Source: Candidatus Gastranaerophilales bacterium | GTDB lineage: Bacteria > Cyanobacteriota > Vampirovibrionia > Gastranaerophilales > Gastranaerophilaceae | Reading direction: 5' to 3' | NCBI GenBank assembly: GCA_944326555.1 | Contig: CALVEK010000004.1 | Coordinates: forward strand, 1 to 64,000 | DNA length: 64,000 nucleotides | In this document: positions 43,311 to 51,735 of the stretch, in pieces | How positions within the stretch are numbered: position 1 is the first letter of the stretch | How the letters are laid out: each line of letters starts with the position of its first letter | The notes under the pieces: generated by a model | Seen by the model: only the letters and a program-made list of their open reading frames with translations | Told to the model about the DNA's origin: nothing | The model's database searches: none | Made by a program: the position numbers and the translations under genes

Positions 43311-45041
43311 TTAATTAGCCTCAAATTGAAATTTATCTAACAAATTGTTTTTTAACTCTAGTATCTTATCGTTATTATACCGCTCCAAGATTTTATTACA
43401 ATATTTAAAAACAGAGTGTGCCGAATCATTTGATAATTGAGAACCATCAAAAATATAAGCTAAAAGATTCTCCGCGATTTTTGTTTCTATCTCAAGTGTT
43501 TCCGGCATATCCAAAACCTCTTGAGAAGAATTTTCTAAAGTTTCAAAAGCCTTATCAAACAATTTTAGATTTAAGTAGGCTTCACTTTTTCCAATATAAG
43601 CTAACCAATACTTTGAATCCAGCTTCAAAGTATTTTCAAACTTTTCCAACGATTCTTCATATTCACCTATACGCAACAAAACAACAGCATAAGCAAAATT
43701 TGCATAAGCAGACTCTTTTGCAATTAAATAAGCAGATCTGGCCTTACGTTTTGCCTCATTATTATTTCCTGTTTCTAGCAACAAATTAGAATAGTTAATA
43801 TATGCTTGAATGTACTTTGGACAATACTCTATACATTTTCTAAAATACGTATCGGCTTTTTCAAAATCACCTTTTTTAAAATAACAGTTAGCAATATTAA
43901 AATATATTGAATAATTTTTCTTATCAGAATCAAATGCCTCAAGATACAGTTCTAATGCTGAATCATAGTCATTTTTTCCGTATGCAAGAGCAGCTGTATT
44001 ATATAATGCTTGAGTGTGTGAAGGATTTATTTCAAGAACTTTTTTAAAGAATTCTTCGGCTTGGGTCAATTCTTTGCTCAAAAGGAAATTAACACCCAAA
44101 TTAAAAAGTATCATTTCATTATTCGGTTCAATCGAAAGAGCTTTGTACAATTTTTCACGAGCCATATCAATATGACCGTATTTTTGAAGAGCCATACCCC
44201 AATTTGTATAGAACTTTGTATCAAGCTGAGCATTCTGGGAGGCTGTAACAAAAGTCTCAAGACAAAGTTTGTCATGTCCTAAATTCATATGACAATCAGC
44301 AATAACTACATAAGCATCCGAAGCAGTTGGATTTATTTCTACTGCATTTTTAGCACAATCAAGCGCAGCTCTGTAATTTTGTTTCTTCAAATAACACAAT
44401 GCTAAATAGTATAGAGAATCATATTTATTATCTGCATACAAAAGACTATGATTAAATTTATGAATAGCCTCATCAAACTTATTTTGTTCAAACAGAATAA
44501 GCCCCCACAAAAACGGAGTAACAGGATTAAGAGGATTAAGAGCAACTGACTTTTTAAACTTCTCTTCTGCCTCTGTTTTACGACCTGCTTTTGCAAGTGA
44601 AACACCCCAGTTTAAATATATTTCAGGATCTCTTGGTTCATATTTTTGAGCTAATTTATAAATATCTATGGCTCCTTTTAAATCACCGATTTCAGCCAAT
44701 GCAGAAGCCCACATAGCATACGCTCTTGAATTGAATTTATCAATTTTAACAGCTTTCCTAAAGTTTTTTATTGCACCCTCAAAATCCTTTTGTTTCAATA
44801 AAGCAATCCCAAGATTAATATAAACTCCAGGATTTTGGTTTGCCATAAGAGAAGCAGTATTTAGTTTATCTATTGCAGCATCAATATTACCGCTATCAGC
44901 TAAATTAATAGCCCAGTTCATATAGGCAACATTTGGTATCTGTACTGTCAAAGATACATCTTTATAATTTTTGACAAATTTATCAAATTTATTAACTTGC
45001 CTTTTTAAATCATCTTTTAATTTAGAAAGTCTATTTTTCAT
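43311..45041 (-). CDS. multi-TPR protein
   Basis: A 576-residue protein made almost wholly of tetratricopeptide repeats, about fourteen 34-residue units (for example PGVYINLGIALLKQKDFEGA and KNYSIYFNIANCYFKKGDFE). There is no signal peptide or catalytic domain. The N-terminal 30 residues are Lys-rich and helical. It overlaps the phosphatase gene by 11 bases and precedes lysC by two bases. TPR proteins in sugar-acid gene clusters often act as scaffolds or glycosyltransferase partners, but no such role can be shown. Confidence 0.88.
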   Translation of the reverse strand: MKNRLSKLKDDLKRQVNKFDKFVKNYKDVSLTVQIPNVAYMNWAINLADSGNIDAAIDKLNTASLMANQNPGVYINLGIALLKQKDFEGAIKNFRKAVKIDKFNSRAYAMWASALAEIGDLKGAIDIYKLAQKYEPRDPEIYLNWGVSLAKAGRKTEAEEKFKKSVALNPLNPVTPFLWGLILFEQNKFDEAIHKFNHSLLYADNKYDSLYYLALCYLKKQNYRAALDCAKNAVEINPTASDAYVVIADCHMNLGHDKLCLETFVTASQNAQLDTKFYTNWGMALQKYGHIDMAREKLYKALSIEPNNEMILFNLGVNFLLSKELTQAEEFFKKVLEINPSHTQALYNTAALAYGKNDYDSALELYLEAFDSDKKNYSIYFNIANCYFKKGDFEKADTYFRKCIEYCPKYIQAYINYSNLLLETGNNNEAKRKARSAYLIAKESAYANFAYAVVLLRIGEYEESLEKFENTLKLDSKYWLAYIGKSEAYLNLKLFDKAFETLENSSQEVLDMPETLEIETKIAENLLAYIFDGSQLSNDSAHSVFKYCNKILERYNNDKILELKNNLLDKFQFEAN

Positions 45042-45534
45042 AACTTCTCAGCTCAATAATGTTATCAACAACTTCTCTAAAAGCGCCATTACCCGCACAT
45101 GCCTGTGTAAGTTGAATATGAGGCAAAGATTTAACTTTGTAATTTGCCTCATTGACACTAACCGCATATTTTACAGCATTGAGACAATCTATGTCATTCA
45201 CATCATCACCGATATAAATAACCTCTTCTTCCGAAAGTGAATATTTCTCAACTATTTGCTTTAAGATTGGATACTTATTTCTTATTCCCTGATGAATGTC
45301 TGTAAGACTAAATTTTTGAGCAATGTAATCAATCTCAGGGCTTTTTTCTCCGGAAATTATTGCGACGTTAATACCGTTTTTTACAGCAATAGAAACACCC
45401 ATTAAATCCTTAAAACTTAGTTTCTTTAATTTTGTATTTTCATTAAGAACAAAAACAGAATTGTCAGTAAAAATCCCGTCAAAATCACTAACAATCAATT
45501 TAATTTTTGAAGATACATTCAATGTTTTATACAT
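45031..45534 (-). CDS. KdsC-like HAD phosphatase (sugar-acid phosphate)
   Basis: A HAD phosphatase of 167 residues of the small, cap-less C0 type that forms tetramers. The nucleophile motif is SDFDGIFTD, motif II is IISGEKS, and motif IV is YIGDDVNDIDCL. Family members dephosphorylate KDO 8-phosphate or KDN/sialic-acid 9-phosphate. It overlaps the upstream NeuB-like gene as TGATG and a GTG three bases earlier is also possible. That coupling suggests it acts on the NeuB product. Confidence 0.9.
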   Translation of the reverse strand: MYKTLNVSSKIKLIVSDFDGIFTDNSVFVLNENTKLKKLSFKDLMGVSIAVKNGINVAIISGEKSPEIDYIAQKFSLTDIHQGIRNKYPILKQIVEKYSLSEEEVIYIGDDVNDIDCLNAVKYAVSVNEANYKVKSLPHIQLTQACAGNGAFREVVDNIIELRSYEK

Positions 45535-46415
45535 CACACGAGCGCCTTACTGATTTTTCTTAACTTTGCTCTAACAGGTAGTTCGGAATCATAAACCACT
45601 TTTTTCCCATCTCCCAAAATAAGTTTAACCTGTCTTATATCTCTGACCATTCTTCGCAGCCCCTCAGGTTCAAGACTTGCTGCTTGATCAGATCCCCATA
45701 ATGTTCTATCAACAGTTACATGACGTTCAACAGCCGATGCACCAACTTGAACTGATAAAATAGAAGGCAACAGACCTCTTTCATGTCCGCTATATCCGAT
45801 TGGACAAGAAAACTCTTTTTTTAATTCTTCTATTACCATTAAATTAATCTCATTGTGATTAGTAGGGTAAGTAGATGTACAATGAAATAAAACCAAATTA
45901 TCCTCACCAAGTATATTTACAGCATGCCTTATCTCATCCATAGAACTCATACCGGTAGAGAGAAGTATCGGTTTACCTGTTTTTTTTATGTACAGCAAAA
46001 GCTCATCATCAGTTAGTAATGCAGACGCAACCTTGTGGCAAGGAACATCAAACTGCTCAATAAAATCTACAGAATCCTTATCCCAACAGGAAGCAAACCA
46101 CATTATTTTCTTTGCCTTACAATATGCATCTATTTCCTTATAATCTTCGAAAGAAAGTTCTAAGCCATTTTTCAAATCTCTGTTTGTAGAACCATAAAAA
46201 TTTGGCCTATATACATCGAGTTCTTCAGGTGTATAAACTTTCGAAACTGTCCTTTTTTGAAATTTTACCGCATCACAACCTGCCATAACGGCTTCATCAA
46301 TTATTCTTTTTGCAAGGTCAACCGAACCGTTATGATTTATTCCTATCTCTGCTATAACAAAACAAGGTGCATTGTCTGAGATAGTTTTATTACCAACTAC
46401 AACTTCTTTTCTCAC
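45534..46415 (-). CDS. NeuB-family sialic-acid-type synthase, short form
   Basis: A 293-residue TIM-barrel enzyme that condenses phosphoenolpyruvate with a six-carbon sugar to give a nine-carbon sialic-acid-like sugar. Conserved motifs are EIGINHNGSVDLAK, DAVKFQKR, FASCWD, KVASALLTD, LLSTGMS and the C-terminal GSDQAASLEP. The usual C-terminal SAF (antifreeze-like) domain, needed by NeuB proteins of about 345 residues, is absent: the protein ends after LPVRAKLRKIS. It starts at GTG with GGAG seven bases upstream. The linked phosphatase hints at the 9-phosphate route; the sugar product could be Neu5Ac, KDN or a related acid. Confidence 0.9.
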   Translation of the reverse strand: MRKEVVVGNKTISDNAPCFVIAEIGINHNGSVDLAKRIIDEAVMAGCDAVKFQKRTVSKVYTPEELDVYRPNFYGSTNRDLKNGLELSFEDYKEIDAYCKAKKIMWFASCWDKDSVDFIEQFDVPCHKVASALLTDDELLLYIKKTGKPILLSTGMSSMDEIRHAVNILGEDNLVLFHCTSTYPTNHNEINLMVIEELKKEFSCPIGYSGHERGLLPSILSVQVGASAVERHVTVDRTLWGSDQAASLEPEGLRRMVRDIRQVKLILGDGKKVVYDSELPVRAKLRKISKALV

Positions 46416-46437
46416 TTATAACTCCAAACTATTAATA

Positions 46438-46986
46438 CTAACTTTTATATTTTTTATACAAATCATCAATGTTGATAGAACTTTTAGAATTAACATCAGA
46501 TTTTTGAGTTACCTGCACATTTGAATCAACATCTTGATGCTGTCCTGTTTGAGAATAATCATCTTTCAAATTTAATTTTTCACTTTTATCTTCATTACTA
46601 AATTCTTTAATAAGACTTATATGAGATGGAGTAGAACCAACAAGCAATACTTTTCCGTTCATCTCAATTGAATACAAGTACCTATGCTGACCAAGCGGCA
46701 TTGTTTGAAGAACAGAAAATTTATGCTTATCAAACTCATCTGCCCCCAGTTTGTTAAGTTTATCTCTATTTACAAGATTCAATTTATTATATACCCATCC
46801 GGTTGCATAAATAAGAGCTATGACTATAACCATAGATAAAACAAGATTAATCATACTTGGCATACCTGCTGTCTCAGAAGCCATTGCCTGTTTCATACTA
46901 TCCGGAATTTCTATACACAAAGCACTACTCGAAAAACTCAAAAACATTATCAAAACTAAAAGCAATTTATCCTTAAGATTAGTCAT
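46438..46986 (-). CDS. fliO: FliO-like flagellar export membrane protein
   Basis: A 182-residue protein. A signal-like segment (about residues 8-24) is followed by an export-side stretch, a membrane helix near 47-68, and a small cytoplasmic domain with the FliO pattern: FSVLQTMPLGQHRYLYSIEM and VLLVGSTPSHISLI. The last 60 residues are a Ser/Asp/Lys-rich linker with a helix. FliO helps assemble the FliP-FliQ-FliR export gate. No other flagellar gene is present in the window, so the assignment depends on the protein alone. Confidence 0.75.
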   Translation of the reverse strand: MTNLKDKLLLVLIMFLSFSSSALCIEIPDSMKQAMASETAGMPSMINLVLSMVIVIALIYATGWVYNKLNLVNRDKLNKLGADEFDKHKFSVLQTMPLGQHRYLYSIEMNGKVLLVGSTPSHISLIKEFSNEDKSEKLNLKDDYSQTGQHQDVDSNVQVTQKSDVNSKSSINIDDLYKKYKS

Positions 46987-47166
46987 AAATCACAAACCCA
47001 CATTAACTAAATACTTTCTAATATATTATCATAAGAAAAATCTGCAATTCACATATTCTTAAATATTATTAAGCAACTATAAGCTAATACACCTATAAAA
47101 GGATATTTATAAAAAAAATTCAAAAAATCTCAAATAAATACGATGTATAAAAAAAGAGGTATTATT

Positions 47167-47409
47167 ATGACTTATACATCAGTATTATATCCGGCTTTAG
47201 TTTATAAAAACACAAAAAACAATGTCTATGTGGCAAACTGTATAATAAAGAAACTTATTGGATACGGGCATTCGGAACAAGAAGCAATAAACAATTTGGA
47301 AACGATTTTAAACATATCCAGCAAAGAATATCCGGTCAAAGTAAAACCGGTATACCAATTTTTACCTGAATTAGACAAAAATAATGTGCCTTTTAAAATC
47401 ATAAACTAA
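47167..47409 (+). CDS. HicB-like antitoxin-type protein
   Basis: A protein of 80 residues with the RNase-H-like HicB fold: LYPALVYKNTKNNVYVAN then a helix IGYGHSEQEAINNLETILN, the usual HicB pattern of a short beta hairpin and an AL-type helix. No HicA toxin is next to it and it has no DNA-binding domain, so it is either a lone HicB-like protein or a remnant. I chose ATG 47167 because AGAGGT lies six bases upstream; a start eight codons earlier has no such site. Confidence 0.7.
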   Translation: MTYTSVLYPALVYKNTKNNVYVANCIIKKLIGYGHSEQEAINNLETILNISSKEYPVKVKPVYQFLPELDKNNVPFKIIN

Positions 47410-47467
47410 TTTTTATTGTTCATGTTTTTACAATTTCGAGAATACAACAGAATTGTTTTCACGAGTT

Positions 47468-47638
47468 CTAGCAAAAAGAAAGTTCTAAATTTTCATAAAG
47501 TGAAATTTTAGGTAAATTTAGTTTAATTTTTGGTAATTTTTCTATAATTGTTGGCATGAATAATTTACCGTCCATAGCATTATTTTCTTGAAGATAGCTA
47601 TAAGAATAAACAACGTTTTTAACATCCAAGTTTCTCAT
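47468..47638 (-). CDS. small hypothetical protein, 56 aa
   Basis: A 56-residue frame on the minus strand inside the 370-bp gap between the HicB-like gene and glnA. It starts MRNLDVKNVVYSYSYLQE and ends YENLELSFC. AGGAAAGG lies seven bases before the ATG, one of the strongest sites in the area. The middle KLPKIKLNLPKISLYE has an alternating Leu/Lys/Pro pattern. No family is recognised. The remaining gap holds the glnA promoter. Confidence 0.55.
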   Translation of the reverse strand: MRNLDVKNVVYSYSYLQENNAMDGKLFMPTIIEKLPKIKLNLPKISLYENLELSFC

Positions 47639-47742
47639 GATAAATCCCTTTCCTCTTTTATCCTAAATAAACAAACAAAAATAAGAGTGCAAAATTGCTC
47701 AAAATATTACATGAATTAAGAAATATTACAAATAATATTTAC

Positions 47743-47772
47743 TTGACCTTATAATGCGGGATATCAGATAAT
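47743..47772 (+). promoter_or_regulatory. glnA promoter giving a leaderless mRNA
   Basis: TTGACC (47743-47748), 18-base spacer and GATAAT (47767-47772), with the ATG six bases later. No ribosome binding site is present. I see no obvious NtcA (GTA-N8-TAC) site. Confidence 0.65.
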
Positions 47773-47778
47773 AACGAT

Positions 47779-49104
47779 ATGTTGTCTGACACTCAAATAA
47801 TAAAAACGATAAAAACAAAAAATGTACAAACAATTTATCTTCAATTTGTTGATATTAATGGGCAAATAAAGAATCTTACAATGCCGGCAAACCAAATAGA
47901 AGATATTTTAAAAAACGAAGTTACTTTTGACGGATCATCCATAAACGGTTTCAGAAATAATGAAACTATGGATTTGAGATTAATTCCTGACAGAGAAACA
48001 TTCTTGTTACTGCCGCACAACTGTTCAAATGGCAAGACTATAGCCAGATTTATTTGTGATATATATAACGCAAACGGAAGTCCTTTCAATGGATGTCCTC
48101 GCTCAAACCTAAAAAGAATAATAGAAAAAGCAAAACAACAAGGCTACACAATGCAAATTGGTCCTGAAGTTGAGTTTTTCTTATTCAAAAAAAATACAGA
48201 TAATGAAATAATAAACATCCAAAATGAAAAATCAGGATACTATGGAGTAAACAGCAGTAACAAATACGACGAAACACTAACAGCTATACTTACCGCAATA
48301 CAGGAAATTGGTTTTGATGTAGATGCAATACATCACGAAAGTGCACCGTTTCAACATGAAATAGACCTCGGATATGACGAGATTTTAAAAACTGCAGATA
48401 ACCTTATAACATTTAAATTTATTTCAAAAACAATTGCAGACAATTACGGTTTTAAAGCGTCCTTTATGCCAAAACCGGTTTATGGACAAAACGGCTCCGG
48501 ACTGCATTTAAATATATCGTTATCAAAAAATGGAGATAACGCATTTTATTCGAATAATCGGGAATATAAACTCTCTGATACAGCGAGATATTCAATCGGC
48601 TCATTACTTAAAAACATAAAAGGCATAACCGCTCTGCTTAATCCGACAATAAACAGCTACAAAAGACTGGTAAAAGACTATGAAGCACCTATTTATATAG
48701 TTTGGTCCGTCATAACAAGAAGTGCTCTGGTCAGAATACCATCTCAGAGAGAAGAGTCTACAAGGTTGGAATTGCGCTCACCAGATTTCAGTTGCAATCC
48801 ATACTTAGCATTTGCAGTGATACTACAAACTTGTCTCGACGGAATAAGAAACAAAACTGAACCTCCATCTCCAATTGAGAAAAATTTATTTCTACTATCA
48901 AGTAATGAAATAAAACAAAGGAAAATAAAATCACTTCCTAGAAACCTATTTACTTCATTAGAAGAGATGGAAAAAAGTTTTGTGGCAAAAGCTGCTCTTG
49001 GAGACTATATTTTTAATGAATTTTTAAATTCCAAAAGAAAAGAGTGGAACGATTACAGAAAACAGGTAACGCCTTGGGAAATTGAAAAATATTTGGATAT
49101 TTAG
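47779..49104 (+). CDS. glnA: glutamine synthetase, type I
   Basis: A 441-residue enzyme that assimilates ammonia into glutamine. Landmarks are VTFDGSSINGF, the metal-site GPEVEFFLF, HHESAPFQHEID, GQNGSGLHLN (ATP and ammonia site) and the glutamate-site NPTINSYKRLV. The length fits the alpha-type of GSI seen in Firmicutes and other groups. An adenylylation-type Tyr loop is not evident. It lies upstream of a GltD/NfnB-type gene, a sensible neighbour for nitrogen assimilation, though 56 bases separate them. Confidence 0.97.
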   Translation: MLSDTQIIKTIKTKNVQTIYLQFVDINGQIKNLTMPANQIEDILKNEVTFDGSSINGFRNNETMDLRLIPDRETFLLLPHNCSNGKTIARFICDIYNANGSPFNGCPRSNLKRIIEKAKQQGYTMQIGPEVEFFLFKKNTDNEIINIQNEKSGYYGVNSSNKYDETLTAILTAIQEIGFDVDAIHHESAPFQHEIDLGYDEILKTADNLITFKFISKTIADNYGFKASFMPKPVYGQNGSGLHLNISLSKNGDNAFYSNNREYKLSDTARYSIGSLLKNIKGITALLNPTINSYKRLVKDYEAPIYIVWSVITRSALVRIPSQREESTRLELRSPDFSCNPYLAFAVILQTCLDGIRNKTEPPSPIEKNLFLLSSNEIKQRKIKSLPRNLFTSLEEMEKSFVAKAALGDYIFNEFLNSKRKEWNDYRKQVTPWEIEKYLDI

Positions 49105-49159
49105 GCTAAAAAATTTATTTATAATATAATTTTATTGTGAGTTATGGAGTATATAAACA

Positions 49160-50545
49160 ATGGAAAAAGTTGATAGACAGCATCCTGTAGAGCAGGATCC
49201 TCAAATAAGAAGAACAAATTTTGATGCGGTAGAAAGCAATTTTACGGACGAACAAGCAGCATTAGAAGCATCAAGATGTTTACACTGTAAAAATGCAAAA
49301 TGCGTAAAAGGTTGTCCAGTAAATATACAAATTCCGGACTTTATTGCAGCAATAAAAGATGGTGATATTGAAAAAGCAGGAGATATAATAAGACAAACAA
49401 GTATGCTGCCATCTGTTTGCGGACGAGTTTGTCCTCAAGAAAGACAATGTGAAGGCAACTGTGTACTTGGCATAAAAGGTAAACCGGTGGCAATCGGTGC
49501 GCTGGAAAGATATGTTGGAGATAAGACTTCTGCAAAAACAGGAGAAATAAAAGATTGTCATAAAAAAGTTGCAATAGTCGGTTCAGGTTGTGCCGGCATT
49601 ACTGCAGCAGCTGACTTAAGAAAAGCAGGTTATGATGTAACAGTATTTGAAGCACTTCACAAACTTGGAGGTGTACTAAGATACGGTATTCCACCTTTCA
49701 GACTTCCAAGAACAGTGCTAGACAGAGAAATTGACGGTTTAAAAAACATCGGTGTTAAATTCGAAAAAAACGTAATAGTAGGTAAGTCAATAACGATAAA
49801 CCAACTCAAGCAAGAGGGCTTTGATGCAATCTTCTTATGCTCAGGTGCAGGCTTGCCAAAGATGATGAACATTCCCGGAGAAAACCTAAACGGAGTCTAT
49901 AGTGCAAATGAGTTTTTAACAAGAGTAAACCTCATGCAAGCAAATGATCCAAACACACCAACACCGCTTAAAGTTGGTGAAAAAGTTGCTGTCATCGGCG
50001 GAGGAAATGTTGCAATGGATGCAGCAAGAACCGCTGTCAGAGTCGGTTACAAAGAGGTTTATATAGCTTACAGACGTACAGAAAAAGAATTACCCGCACG
50101 CCTTGAAGAAATAAGACACGCAAAAGAAGAAGGTGTTGTATTCAAATTTCTCCATGCACCATCAGAAATCATTGGTGAAGACGGATATGTAAAAGCAATG
50201 AAATTTGATGTAATGGAATTAGGCGAACCTGATGCTTCAGGAAGAAGAAGACCTGTTCCTACAGGTGAATCGGTAACTATGGAACTGGATGCTGTAATCG
50301 TAGCTTTGGGAACAGGACCAAACCCCATTATTCAATCTTCTGCACAAAAAGAAGGTCTGGAACTTGAAACGAATAATAAAGGCTATATCATAGTTAACGA
50401 AGAAACAGGTGAAACATCTATTCCGGGTGTATATGCAGGAGGCGACGTTGCTCCTACAGGTGAGTCAAATGCTATTAACGCTATGGGAGCAGGAAAAAGA
50501 GCAGCAAAAGCAATAGATGAATATCTGAAAAATATTTGTAAATAA
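49160..50545 (+). CDS. GltD/NfnB-type NADPH-dependent glutamate synthase subunit homolog
   Basis: A 461-residue flavoprotein. The N-terminal part has cysteine clusters for two [4Fe-4S] centres (RCLHCKNAKCVKGCPV and CGRVCPQERQCEGNC). FAD is bound near GSGCAGITAAADLRKAG, followed by GGVLRYGIPPFRLP, and NADPH near VIGGGNVAMDAARTA. This architecture is shared by the GltA/GltD small subunit of glutamate synthase and by NfnB, the transhydrogenase subunit. The large GltB subunit and NfnA are not in the window, so the exact role is open. Placement right after glnA favours nitrogen metabolism. Confidence 0.9.
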   Translation: MEKVDRQHPVEQDPQIRRTNFDAVESNFTDEQAALEASRCLHCKNAKCVKGCPVNIQIPDFIAAIKDGDIEKAGDIIRQTSMLPSVCGRVCPQERQCEGNCVLGIKGKPVAIGALERYVGDKTSAKTGEIKDCHKKVAIVGSGCAGITAAADLRKAGYDVTVFEALHKLGGVLRYGIPPFRLPRTVLDREIDGLKNIGVKFEKNVIVGKSITINQLKQEGFDAIFLCSGAGLPKMMNIPGENLNGVYSANEFLTRVNLMQANDPNTPTPLKVGEKVAVIGGGNVAMDAARTAVRVGYKEVYIAYRRTEKELPARLEEIRHAKEEGVVFKFLHAPSEIIGEDGYVKAMKFDVMELGEPDASGRRRPVPTGESVTMELDAVIVALGTGPNPIIQSSAQKEGLELETNNKGYIIVNEETGETSIPGVYAGGDVAPTGESNAINAMGAGKRAAKAIDEYLKNICK

Positions 50546-50550
50546 CGAGT

Positions 50551-50787
50551 ATGGGAAAAGCCAAGAAGAGGAATTTTCATAATTGTACAAAATCAGGCGG
50601 TACATTGCCGCCTGCATTTTCTCGTGAAGATGCGATAAAAAAAGTCATTGAAAATATAAAAGCCAATAATCTTTCTAAAGATACAAAGGATATAATAACT
50701 CTTTTTGGCATAACACCAGAAGAACTTTCAGAAGCAGGGGCAGCTTACGAGGACTTGTTGGCTCTAAAAGCTGTTTTTCTCCTGTAA
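50551..50787 (+). CDS. small hypothetical protein
   Basis: A 78-residue protein six bases after the preceding stop, thus likely in the glnA-proximal transcript. It starts MGKAKKRNFHNCTKSGG and continues with acidic helices (KDIITLFGITPEELSEAG). No membrane segment or known domain is visible. The middle resembles helix-rich regulators, but nothing definite can be said. Confidence 0.6.
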   Translation: MGKAKKRNFHNCTKSGGTLPPAFSREDAIKKVIENIKANNLSKDTKDIITLFGITPEELSEAGAAYEDLLALKAVFLL

Positions 50788-50794
50788 ATATTAA

Positions 50795-51721
50795 CTATAT
50801 TTCTAAATAACTGTTCGAATATATTTTCTTATTAAACAGAATTTCAGCAGTTTTATATATTTTTACTTGATTTTCATCGTTCGAATCATATTTTACGGAA
50901 TCAAGCTCCTCAAATGACTGCATCGCATCATATAAATCTAACAGCAACTTGTCAGATGGCAATTCAGGTTCTTTGTTTTCAATCATTTTATTAATTCTTA
51001 AAAGCTCGACATCAAAAGAATCAACAATTGCGCTATCAAGTCCACACCCCATAGCCAAAACCATAAACACCCTGTTAATTAAAGGTCTAAGCTCTTTGGG
51101 ACACCCGTTTGAAACATTTGAAAGACCAATTGTCGTCATTACTTGAGGATCAAAACTTTCTTTCATCATTCTAATTGTATTCAAAGCCTCCAATGCTTGT
51201 GTTTGATCAACACAAACAGGCAAAATCAAAGGATCAAAATAAACTTTTTCATTAGGCAGTCCCTTTTGTTCAGTATGAGAAATTATCTCAAAAGCCAGTT
51301 CCAAGCGTTTGTCAGCCTCTTTTGGAATACCAAGCTCTGAATTCATAGTCAAAGCAATCATAGAACATCCGTATTGTTCAGCCAAATTCGTAACCTTATC
51401 CAAACGCTCAACATCAGCACTGGTACTATTAATAATTGATAACTCCGGATTTTGAACAGAATCCAAACCAACAGAAATTTCATCAATATTTGTACTATCA
51501 AAAGACAAAGGTATATCTGTTAAATCCTTAACAATATCGACGAGCCACTTCATTGTACCTGCGAAAGCCCCTCTTGCTGGGCCAATATTCAAATCAATCC
51601 AATCAGGACAAGTTTCTATTTGTCTTTTTAAAAGATTTTTTATAAAAGTTTCATCTCTGTTTATGATAGCTTCTTTTGTAGATTTAGATATTATATGTAA
51701 ATTCTCTGATATTAACTTCAT
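50795..51721 (-). CDS. pterin-binding methyltetrahydrofolate methyltransferase-type protein
   Basis: A 308-residue TIM-barrel of the DHPS/pterin-binding fold. WIDLNIGPARG near residue 42, LSFDSTNID, and TTIGLSNVSNGCP match the folate-binding loops of AcsE, MtrH and the central domain of MetH. It lacks the cobalamin- and homocysteine-binding domains of full MetH. Such stand-alone enzymes move the methyl group of methyl-tetrahydrofolate to a corrinoid protein. It lies 15 bases after metF, which makes the substrate, so the pair forms a functional step. The corrinoid partner is not in view. Confidence 0.88.
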   Translation of the reverse strand: MKLISENLHIISKSTKEAIINRDETFIKNLLKRQIETCPDWIDLNIGPARGAFAGTMKWLVDIVKDLTDIPLSFDSTNIDEISVGLDSVQNPELSIINSTSADVERLDKVTNLAEQYGCSMIALTMNSELGIPKEADKRLELAFEIISHTEQKGLPNEKVYFDPLILPVCVDQTQALEALNTIRMMKESFDPQVMTTIGLSNVSNGCPKELRPLINRVFMVLAMGCGLDSAIVDSFDVELLRINKMIENKEPELPSDKLLLDLYDAMQSFEELDSVKYDSNDENQVKIYKTAEILFNKKIYSNSYLEI

Positions 51722-51735
51722 AGTTATTCCTTTAT

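Noticed and set aside
47143-47166. Longer N-terminus of the HicB-like protein
   Set aside because: The upstream ATG lacks a ribosome binding site while ATG 47167 has AGAGGT at good spacing.
47167-47409. HicAB toxin-antitoxin locus
   Set aside because: Only a HicB-like frame is present; neither flank contains a HicA-sized double-stranded-RNA-binding toxin.
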